DNA from: UTCHB3 sp964531325
Lineage (GTDB): Bacteria > Bacteroidota > Ignavibacteria > Ignavibacteriales > Ignavibacteriaceae
Direction: 5' to 3'
Assembly (NCBI GenBank): GCA_964531325.1
Contig: CAZHCW010000007.1
Coordinates: 96,181-160,180, forward strand
Length of the DNA: 64,000 nucleotides
The notes beneath the pieces were generated by a model. That model did not search any database, was not told the origin of the DNA, and saw nothing but the letters and a program-made list of their open reading frames with translations. Shown piece by piece: positions 51,606 to 58,101 of the stretch (position 1 is its first letter; every line of letters starts with the position of its first letter). The position numbers and the translations under genes are program-made.

Positions 51606-53030
51606 ATGAAAAAGTTCAATTATACAGTATTAACATTTGTATTCTTCTCAATTTCGGTTTTTACACAAAATGGTGGTGGAATTTCCGGTAGTGCAGACCC
51701 TGTTGCCACGGCGATGGGCAAAACATACACTGTTACTTCCCGAGGAGTTTACGCCCTTGGTGCAAACCCTGCTCTAATTACTTGGAGCAACCCAAAGTCG
51801 TTTGAGTTTTCAGTAATCGGTCCTCTTAATGTTAGAGCCGGATTCGATTTCATGACACTTGACGACTACAACTACTTTTTTGGTGGTACAAAAGACCCCG
51901 TAACCGGGAAAACGACCGGCAGATATTTAACAGCGGATGACAAACAACGATTTAGAGAATTGTTTTCCGGTGAAAGCAGATTTATTGCGAGCGCATCTTT
52001 CAACTTGTTTTCTGCTGTTTATAATGCGGGGGCAAATGTTGGAACTTTTGGGTTCAATATCACAGATATGGCTTATTCCAGAGCTGTAATTCCTGAAACT
52101 TTTGCAAAACTTGCATTGGAAGGAAATCTTGTTGATGAGATATATGACTTTGGAGGCACCAAATTTGGAGCAAGCTGGACGAGGAAATACGCTATAACAT
52201 ATGCCAGAGACTTCAAACTGTTTAACTGGAAACAGGTTTCTGCCGGTATTTCATTAAACATCATGCAGGGATTTGGTTATGCAGCGATCGACTATATTCG
52301 TACCAGTTTTTCCTTTGATGCAAACAGTCAACTGCATGGAACAGGTGACTATCGTGCAATTTCTTCTTTCTCTCCCGACTTTGGAGTAAAGTATGATTTT
52401 GATACCACTGATATTCAAAAGGGAAGTGCGGCTTTTCCGTTTCCTACACCTGCCGGAACAGGTTTTGGAGTTGACCTTGGTTTTGCAGCACAAATCAATG
52501 ATAAATGGTCGATAGGGCTGTCTTTAACCGATCTTGGATCGATGACATGGACACAAAAAGCCGCGGAATTTAAAGCTGAAGGTGCAATATTCCTTGATGA
52601 CCTGTTAAATCAGGAACAAAGGGATTCACTTGTGAATGTACTAAAAGGTAAAGCCAAATCTATCTCCGAGTTCTCAACCTCGTTGCCCGGGGCACTGCGA
52701 TTTGGGGCAGCCTTTCAGACTTCAGGATCAAGCGGTGGCTGGTTATTTGCAACTGATCTAAACTTTGGTTTCAATAATGAGCCCGGAAACAGCACAAGCC
52801 CCCGTTGGTCGATGGGTATGGAATGGAACCCAAAGGCGAGCTGGTTACCATGGTTCCGAACCGGATTCTCGGTAGGTGGAGGAGCGATTACCAGTTGGTC
52901 GTTTGGTGGTGGATTTAAAATATGGAAAATTTATTTTGATGGTGCAACCTACGATTTTCAGTATCTTTTCACCCCATCAAAAGCTAAAAGAGTATCAGTT
53001 TCTCTGGGTGCCAGATGGAGATTTGATTAG
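51606..53030 (+). CDS. Outer-membrane beta-barrel protein (DUF5723/PorV-like), lipoprotein partner
   Basis: 474 residues from ATG 51606; a GTG-type start 48 bp earlier would overlap the lipoprotein gene. A signal peptide precedes the mature start GGGISGSADPVATAMGKTYTVTSRGVYALGANPALI, a PorV/DUF5723-like motif with the 'NPA' turn. The rest is amphipathic strands, including SIGLSLTDLGSMTW, and the C-terminus (SVSLGARWRFD) is a good BAM-type last strand. It is probably an outer-membrane barrel acting with the lipoprotein at 49520. Family name tentative. Confidence 0.72.
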   Translation: MKKFNYTVLTFVFFSISVFTQNGGGISGSADPVATAMGKTYTVTSRGVYALGANPALITWSNPKSFEFSVIGPLNVRAGFDFMTLDDYNYFFGGTKDPVTGKTTGRYLTADDKQRFRELFSGESRFIASASFNLFSAVYNAGANVGTFGFNITDMAYSRAVIPETFAKLALEGNLVDEIYDFGGTKFGASWTRKYAITYARDFKLFNWKQVSAGISLNIMQGFGYAAIDYIRTSFSFDANSQLHGTGDYRAISSFSPDFGVKYDFDTTDIQKGSAAFPFPTPAGTGFGVDLGFAAQINDKWSIGLSLTDLGSMTWTQKAAEFKAEGAIFLDDLLNQEQRDSLVNVLKGKAKSISEFSTSLPGALRFGAAFQTSGSSGGWLFATDLNFGFNNEPGNSTSPRWSMGMEWNPKASWLPWFRTGFSVGGGAITSWSFGGGFKIWKIYFDGATYDFQYLFTPSKAKRVSVSLGARWRFD

Positions 53031-53054
53031 TTTAATTAATATTCAGCAAAATTT

Positions 53055-53088
53055 AAGGCTGTTCCGAGAGGGGCAGCCTTTTTTTTTG
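53055..53088 (+). terminator. Intrinsic terminator after the barrel gene
   Basis: AAGGCTG / CAGCCTT stem with a 12-nt loop, followed by nine T. It separates the lipoprotein-barrel pair from the tRNA gene. Confidence 0.9.
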
Positions 53089-53142
53089 ATTTTGCTAATT
53101 TGAAGTGATATACTTATATTTGTAGTCTAATTATGAAATTAT

Positions 53143-53215
53143 TGCCCTGTGGTGTAATTGGCAACACGCCTGACTCTGGATCAGGAGAGCCCAGGTTCGA
53201 CCCCTGGCGGGGCAG
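53143..53215 (+). tRNA. tRNA-Gln (anticodon CTG)
   Basis: A 73-nt cloverleaf. Acceptor stem TGCCCTG/CGGGGCA; D arm with TGGTGTAATTGGCAACA; anticodon arm CCTGA-CTCTGGA-TCAGG with anticodon CTG; T arm CCAGG-TTCGACC-CCTGG; discriminator G at 53215. The 3' CCA is not fully encoded. CTG pairs with the glutamine codon CAG. A terminator hairpin follows at once. Confidence 0.95.
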
Positions 53216-53223
53216 CAAGAAAG

Positions 53224-53253
53224 AGCTCTGAATGATAATTCAGGGCTTTTTTG
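53224..53253 (+). terminator. Terminator of tRNA-Gln, overlapping the end of the opposite gene
   Basis: AGCTCTGAAT / ATTCAGGGCT stem (G-U wobbles), 4-nt loop GATA, six T. It overlaps the 3' end of the minus-strand gene whose stop is at 53240-53242, so the two transcripts converge here. Confidence 0.88.
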
Positions 53254-53773
53254 TTATAAAGCCAGGCATCTCTTCGTTAAACTTTTTTGATCCACCTCTT
53301 GGTATGGTTAGAGCTTTCCATTTTGTCGAGAACATTTTTGAAATAAAAATGATCTGTCCGATATGATAGGGATAGTGTGCGAGTTGTCTGTTTATTGCAT
53401 CAATCACAGTATGTTTTTCCGCCCTGATATACACAATCTTCATTAAATCATCTGATTTTAGGTTATTTAGTGCCTCAAATACAACACCCCATCCGGTATC
53501 CCAGAATTTCATCAGTTCTTCACGGGAATGTAATTCATTTGTAAACTCGGCGTCTCTTTCTCTCCACTCTTTTTCACCATCAGTGGTGAGGAAATCTGTC
53601 CATCGGGAAAGCATATTTCCGTAGAGATGTTTAACAATCGTGGCGATGCTGTTACACTCTTCATTGTAACAAACAAACAGGTGTTCATCTTCGATTTGTA
53701 ACATCGCTTTTTCGCCGATGGATTTGTAATATTCAAGCTGTTTGATACAACTTTTAAGGTAGGTTTCTTCCAT
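53240..53773 (-). CDS. DinB-like (DUF1572) protein
   Basis: 177 residues, a four-helix bundle of the DinB/YfiT kind. CNSIATIVKHLYGNMLSRWTDFL, GWGVVFEALNNL and HYPYHIGQIIFISKMF supply the three His of a metal site (His in KHLYGN, His in QLAHYPYH, with nearby His/Asp). These are the DUF1572 subfamily, often linked to thiol transferases such as bacillithiol-dependent enzymes; the substrate is unknown. 31 bp separate its start from the next gene upstream on the same strand (ApbE); a separate transcript or the tail of the cassette are both possible. Confidence 0.82.
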   Translation of the reverse strand: MEETYLKSCIKQLEYYKSIGEKAMLQIEDEHLFVCYNEECNSIATIVKHLYGNMLSRWTDFLTTDGEKEWRERDAEFTNELHSREELMKFWDTGWGVVFEALNNLKSDDLMKIVYIRAEKHTVIDAINRQLAHYPYHIGQIIFISKMFSTKWKALTIPRGGSKKFNEEMPGFITKKP

Positions 53774-53804
53774 AAGTTCGGTTCTTTCGAATTATTAAAG
53801 TTAA

Positions 53805-54812
53805 CTATTTGATCGATTTGAAACGGTATTTCGTTTTGAAGCCGGGTGAAAAGATTTTAGCATGGTCTTTAGTTATAACCATAAATTCTTCATCGTTGTT
53901 TCCTTGCCAGCCCGTTTTCCCTTGAGTAATAAAAACTGTTGTTGCAAGAGCATCGGCTCTTTCGGCAGATTCGGCGATGACTGAGACACTCATCGAATTG
54001 GACGCCGGATATCCTGTAAAAGGATCAAGAATATGATGGTATCTTTTACCATCAATTTCAAAATATCTTTCGTAATCACCACTTGTGGCTATTGATTTGT
54101 CGAAAAGTTCAACGCTTCCAATTAATTTATCATCGAGGCGTGGATCTTTTATTCCGACAGTCCAGTTTTGAGCTTCCGATTTATATCCTGAAACAAGAAC
54201 ATCTCCCCCGGCATTAAAAAGGAAAGATGTTAATCCATTCTTTTTTAGGATATCCGCTGCTCTGTCGATTGCGTAACCCTTTCCAATTCCCCCAAGATCG
54301 ATAGACATTCCTGCTCTCTTCAGGAAAGCTGTAGTATCGTTGGGATTAAGGATCAGGTCTTTATATCCCACGAGCTGAAGGCAGGAGTCGATTGCTCTTT
54401 TCTCCTGGGCAGTTGTTGGTTCTTCATCTCCATTAAAGCCCCAGAGTTGTGTGAGCGGACCCACAGTGACATCAAATATCCCATCGGAACTTTTCGAATA
54501 AGAGAGAGATCGTTCAAGAATTGAATATGTTTCATACGAAACTTTAACAGGATATTTTCCTGCGGAAGAGTTGATTTTTGAGATCTCTGAAGTTGGAATT
54601 TGCCATGCGAGTAATGAATCAATTCTCTCTATCTCCTTAAAAGCATAATAGAGTATCTTTTTGGATGCATTGATATCTTTTGTTACAATTTTTGCTTCGA
54701 TCAGAGTGCCTATGAGGTTTTTTGAGACATAAACCTCATAGGTTTCAGAGGAGTCCTGGCTGTAGGAAGTGAATAAAAGGGCCAGCCAGAGAAAACTAAA
54801 ACGAAACAGCAT
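53805..54812 (-). CDS. FAD:protein FMN transferase (ApbE family)
   Basis: 335 residues from ATG 54812, preferred over ATGs 15-24 bp upstream because it has GGTGG 8 nt before it and begins a clean signal peptide (LFRFSFLWLALLFTSYSQ). It moves FMN from FAD to a Thr/Ser of target proteins in the periplasm, with Mg. Visible: SIDLGGIGKGYAIDRAADIL, FNAGGDVLVSG, HHILDPFTGYPAS (FAD/Mg site) and AERADALATTVFI. The export signal places it outside the cytosol. Last gene of the redox cassette; it overlaps the NusG-II gene by 17 bp. No flavin-acceptor motif (S/T-G-A-S/T after Asp) is seen in the cassette proteins, so its target is unknown. Confidence 0.93.
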   Translation of the reverse strand: MLFRFSFLWLALLFTSYSQDSSETYEVYVSKNLIGTLIEAKIVTKDINASKKILYYAFKEIERIDSLLAWQIPTSEISKINSSAGKYPVKVSYETYSILERSLSYSKSSDGIFDVTVGPLTQLWGFNGDEEPTTAQEKRAIDSCLQLVGYKDLILNPNDTTAFLKRAGMSIDLGGIGKGYAIDRAADILKKNGLTSFLFNAGGDVLVSGYKSEAQNWTVGIKDPRLDDKLIGSVELFDKSIATSGDYERYFEIDGKRYHHILDPFTGYPASNSMSVSVIAESAERADALATTVFITQGKTGWQGNNDEEFMVITKDHAKIFSPGFKTKYRFKSIK

Positions 54813-55467
54813 CCAAAAGTCCACCACCATTGCCATAGATTACTGCTCTAAGTTTGTTTGGGATGCACACAAGACTATCGCCAACAATTGAAGCTGTACC
54901 CAATTTCAGGCAGGTTTTGTGACCACATGGAGCAGAAATGGCTTTAATTCCGGTTTGTGAAATCTGAAATTCAGAAGTTCCTTGAACACCTTCCACTGAA
55001 AAATTCACTAATTCTTTTTTTAGTTTAATCTCTTTTACAAGCGAATTATTGCTAAAAATTTTGATGGTTTTCTCTGAATTTTCTGCGTCACCAACAGAAA
55101 TGAATTTCACAAGTTTTGGATTTTTAAAATTTGATGGAAGGTGCAGTTTCGCTGCAATCTCTTTCAGTAACCGGGCATTTGAATCGTCAGTATTTTTAAA
55201 GTCGAACAACACTCCATTGTTTATAAAAACCAGATCACCAGTGTGGTTTCCGGTGAGATCGTAATCTTCATATTTGAGGCGACTTTTAATATTCATTTTT
55301 GAGAAAAATGATTGACCAAGTGCCGCAGCTTTATCGACATCATCGGTAATAATAGTCAGGCTGGTTCCGGTTACAAGATTTTTTGACAGTAACGGTTTCG
55401 CAAGACCGGGGATGGAAACAGCTCCTGCAATTAACAGTCCGTTTCTTAAGAATTCTCTTCTTTTCAT
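54796..55467 (-). CDS. Tat-exported NusG-domain-II protein
   Basis: 223 residues. A twin-arginine signal (KRREFLRNGLLIAGAVSIPG) begins it, so it is exported folded, perhaps with a cofactor. The C-terminal ~75 residues (SAPCGHKTCLKLG ... SLVCIPNKLRAVIYG) are a NusG domain II. This short beta module carries Cys residues (C-x4-C and another Cys), and in other bacteria it sits beside ApbE and FMN-binding proteins. The three Cys could bind an iron-sulfur cluster or metal. It overlaps ApbE downstream and follows the DUF3570 gene after 18 bp. Redox role is inferred from the neighbourhood. Confidence 0.8.
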   Translation of the reverse strand: MKRREFLRNGLLIAGAVSIPGLAKPLLSKNLVTGTSLTIITDDVDKAAALGQSFFSKMNIKSRLKYEDYDLTGNHTGDLVFINNGVLFDFKNTDDSNARLLKEIAAKLHLPSNFKNPKLVKFISVGDAENSEKTIKIFSNNSLVKEIKLKKELVNFSVEGVQGTSEFQISQTGIKAISAPCGHKTCLKLGTASIVGDSLVCIPNKLRAVIYGNGGGLLDAVSF

Positions 55468-55485
55468 AATTAATTATTCTCCATT

Positions 55486-56628
55486 TTAAAATTTGTATCT
55501 GTAACCAACAGTGGCGATATATGCGTATAACATTCTATATCGGCTGTGCCAGTCGGGAGTTACAGTATTTCTCATGTAAAAATTTAGCCCAACCGAGAGT
55601 TCAGTTGTTTCCATCATGATAGATTTTAAGATCGGGATGGATTTGAAGATTTCGCTGTTGAATTTCAGACTGACTTCAAATTCATTTGTAACCGATTCAT
55701 TCAATTTTGAATCGACCGCCATCAACTCAAGCGGAGCGGTATATTCCGGCAGGAAGAAATATGCTTTTGTCTGGTTATAAATTCTCCAACCGAATGCACC
55801 CCTTATGTTTTCACTCAGATATCTCTGGTAGAGGATGTTAGCTGTGTTCGATTTGATATCCCAGGTATCCCAATAGTATCTGTAACCCAACTGAATGGAA
55901 GAGATATCATCAAGTGCAAAAACTGTTCTGATTCCCGCGGCTCTTCTGTTCCTGTTGTCGGGATATGCAGGTGAATAAAACTTTACTCTTCCAAGGTTAT
56001 TTATTCCGATTACCTGATATGCATCACTCAGGAAGCCTGTATTGTTGGAATACCAGAGATTTAGCTGGATGAGCCAGCTTTTGGTAATATTCTGAGTTAA
56101 CCCCGCATTCAGGCTAAGCACACTTTTTTCTTTTTCCCATGAGCGGTTATCGGGGGCTACAATATCCCAACTCTTGACGACTCCAAGGCTTAAAATCGTA
56201 TTTTTTAGAGCAAAAGGAATTGAAACATCAGCCGCCAGCGTGCGAGAATAATAATCGTGTTCAGTTGAGTAAATAGCATTCACTGAAGCCCGCACATCTC
56301 CAATCGCCTGGGTTATACCCCCGGTGAATTCGTGTCTTATTTCGTCAGGGAAAGCTCCACCACCCTCTGTTCTTTTTGACGCGGAAGTAACCCCATCTAC
56401 TCTGAACAGGCTTCTCATCGAGGCAGCAGAGATCATATCGACAAGATATCTTCCATTAACGGAAGTGTTGGGGGCTATCTGTTTTGTTACTGAAATTGCA
56501 GGATAGGCAATCACCACACCGAAATTATCAAAATAAGTGTTCAAATTAACCTGTAATTCATCATCGGGGAGTGTTTGTGCCGAAAGTGACAGTGCCAAAA
56601 TGAATAAGCAGAGGATGAATTTACCCAC
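55486..56628 (-). CDS. DUF3570 outer-membrane beta-barrel protein
   Basis: 380 residues from GTG 56628, chosen because GGAGG lies 8 nt before it and a signal peptide starts at once (MGKFILCLFILALSLSAQ). The start overlaps the DUF4266 stop by 8 bp. The mature protein begins LPDDELQVNLNTYFDNFGVVIAYPAISVTKQIAPNTSV and then alternates amphipathic strands, ending in TVGYRYKF, a C-terminal barrel strand. DUF3570 proteins are putative outer-membrane barrels of unknown function, and here the gene travels with DUF4266 and ApbE. Longer upstream frames would run through DUF4266. Confidence 0.85.
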   Translation of the reverse strand: MGKFILCLFILALSLSAQTLPDDELQVNLNTYFDNFGVVIAYPAISVTKQIAPNTSVNGRYLVDMISAASMRSLFRVDGVTSASKRTEGGGAFPDEIRHEFTGGITQAIGDVRASVNAIYSTEHDYYSRTLAADVSIPFALKNTILSLGVVKSWDIVAPDNRSWEKEKSVLSLNAGLTQNITKSWLIQLNLWYSNNTGFLSDAYQVIGINNLGRVKFYSPAYPDNRNRRAAGIRTVFALDDISSIQLGYRYYWDTWDIKSNTANILYQRYLSENIRGAFGWRIYNQTKAYFFLPEYTAPLELMAVDSKLNESVTNEFEVSLKFNSEIFKSIPILKSIMMETTELSVGLNFYMRNTVTPDWHSRYRMLYAYIATVGYRYKF

Positions 56629-56842
56629 AGCCACAACCTCCACTTTGAGCACCTGTACCACCGACTGATCCTTCACGATAGTCGATGTGATGTTCAATTA
56701 ATCCCTTTTCGAGGGGATTTGAATCAATTAACATGATAGGATCGCCGAGAAGTCCCTTTTCCCAGGGTTGTACAGTAGCACATCCCGTTATAGTGGCAGC
56801 GAATAAAATAAGGAGATAAAGTAATAATCTTTTAGTCTTCAT
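56621..56842 (-). CDS. DUF4266 lipoprotein with C-terminal Cys-Gly tail
   Basis: 73 residues from ATG 56842 (MKTKRLLL). Lipobox ITGC21, then TVQPWEKGLLGDPIML, the DUF4266 signature, and a short mature part ending GAQSGGCGCG. The last ten residues are Gly/Cys only apart from Ala, Gln and Ser: Cys70 and Cys72 could bind copper or another metal, or be modified. After lipidation the tail would reach ~50 residues into the periplasm. It overlaps the cytochrome-like gene upstream by 11 bp and DUF3570 downstream by 8 bp. The conserved Cys-Gly tail argues for a direct part in the cassette's chemistry. Confidence 0.85.
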   Translation of the reverse strand: MKTKRLLLYLLILFAATITGCATVQPWEKGLLGDPIMLIDSNPLEKGLIEHHIDYREGSVGGTGAQSGGCGCG

Positions 56843-57131
56843 TCCAGTTTTCTCCGTGGCATTGGTAACAGGAAGGCGCAATTCTGTCTTTCCCTTCAAT
56901 AAATGCAGGTCCACCTTTCAGGTTCGATTGGTGGCAAAGCCCGCTACTGCATCCGGAAGTGGCAGAAAACGGGTCATCATAACCGGGTTTATGAAAAGCT
57001 GAGCCCTTCTTCTCCGTATGAGCATCAAGTCCCTTCGGGAGTTGTGGCTTATCCTGTTTAGGGAAAGGGAAATCACAACCGGCAATAAACAGCAACAAAA
57101 CGACGAACGAAATTCGCCAAAAGGTGGTCAT
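56832..57131 (-). CDS. Small haem-motif lipoprotein
   Basis: 99 residues. Lipobox IAGC19. The mature part carries C88-Y-Q-C91-H92, a normal CxxCH haem c motif, and C61-S-S-G-L-C66-H67, a CxxxxCH variant. His38 and His47 could be distal ligands. A diheme or haem-plus-other-metal lipoprotein is the simplest reading; attachment needs the Ccm/Ccs system outside this window. It is the first gene of the cassette, 191 bp from the divergent MarC gene, where the inverted repeat at 57250 lies. Confidence 0.8.
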   Translation of the reverse strand: MTTFWRISFVVLLLFIAGCDFPFPKQDKPQLPKGLDAHTEKKGSAFHKPGYDDPFSATSGCSSGLCHQSNLKGGPAFIEGKDRIAPSCYQCHGENWNED

Positions 57132-57249
57132 ACTTTTAGTTTCGATAAGTGATGAGAGTTTCTATTAAATAACACTTTAAATTACAAAAATACTGAGAAT
57201 TTTTTCATTTGGTTCAGAATAAACTTTTGTGCAATATTTGTTGACCTGT

Positions 57250-57269
57250 CAGGTGTGATTTAACACCTG
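57250..57269. promoter_or_regulatory. Perfect inverted repeat in the divergent control region
   Basis: CAGGTGT-GATTTA-ACACCTG, a 7+6+7 perfect inverted repeat; an overlapping ACCTG-T-CAGGT sits on its left. It lies between the redox cassette (minus, starts 57131) and marC (plus, starts 57323), a natural operator position for either or both. No known regulator family is assigned. Confidence 0.6.
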
Positions 57270-57322
57270 TTCATGCAAAAATGATTATATTTTGCACTTC
57301 AATAAATTAAAATTTACCCTTC

Positions 57323-57964
57323 ATGAACGAACTCCTGACATTTGCAGTATTAAGTTTTGTAGCATTTTTTACATTAATTAATCCTGTTGCCACGATGCCT
57401 GTTTTTATGACGATGACGGCATCCCTTGATAATAAAAACAGGGCACGCACAGCAAAAAAAGCTTCAATTGCCGCACTGATCACCCTCCTTCTCTTTGCAT
57501 TTTCAGGACAACTGTTGTTCAAATTTTTTGGAATTTCTGTTAACAGTTTCAGAATTGTTGGTGGAGTTATCTTTTTTATGATGGGGATGGATATGCTTCA
57601 GGCGCGATTGGTTACAGTGAAGATAAAGGAATCGGAAATCAGGAGTTATGTAAACGACATCTCAATTACTCCACTTGCCATTCCGATGATAACCGGTCCT
57701 GGGGCGATAACCACATCCATCGTTTTAATGGAACAGGCGGTAACCGTGGAGATGAAAGTCGTTTTGGTTCTGGTGATCGTGTTGGTACTTCTTCTCACCT
57801 ATATAATTCTGCTAAGCTCTTCAAAGATTATCAAACTTCTTGGTGAGACGGGGAACAATGTATTAATGAGATTGATGGGATTAATTGTAATGGTAATTGC
57901 TGTTGAGTTTTTCTTCTCAGGATTAAAACCGATTGTTCTCGATATTATGGCGTCGAAACCGTGA
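57323..57964 (+). CDS. MarC-family integral membrane protein
   Basis: 213 residues with six hydrophobic helices. LINPVATMPVFMTMTASLDNKNRARTAKKASIAA and the repeat LAIPMITGPGAITTSIVLM are the two halves of the MarC/UPF0056 fold, an inverted repeat seen in this family. Transported substrate is unknown; the old link to multiple antibiotic resistance in E. coli is not supported. It is divergent from the redox cassette and followed by 137 bp before a sensor kinase. Confidence 0.9.
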   Translation: MNELLTFAVLSFVAFFTLINPVATMPVFMTMTASLDNKNRARTAKKASIAALITLLLFAFSGQLLFKFFGISVNSFRIVGGVIFFMMGMDMLQARLVTVKIKESEIRSYVNDISITPLAIPMITGPGAITTSIVLMEQAVTVEMKVVLVLVIVLVLLLTYIILLSSSKIIKLLGETGNNVLMRLMGLIVMVIAVEFFFSGLKPIVLDIMASKP

Positions 57965-58101
57965 GAAAACTCACATTTTCCAAGTTGAATCTTTTAGTTT
58001 ATTGATTATATTGCACACATTAACGCTTAATTTTTAGGCAAGATTTCACCCCTTAAACCCCGCATCTGGCAGAAGCCTGAGGCGGAACCCGAACAGGACT
58101 A

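Noticed and set aside
56621..56842. DUF4266 T-G-A-Q-S as a classical FMN-attachment site
   Set aside because: The position after T-G-A should be Ser or Thr and an Asp should precede; only a partial match, so kept as a question and not called.
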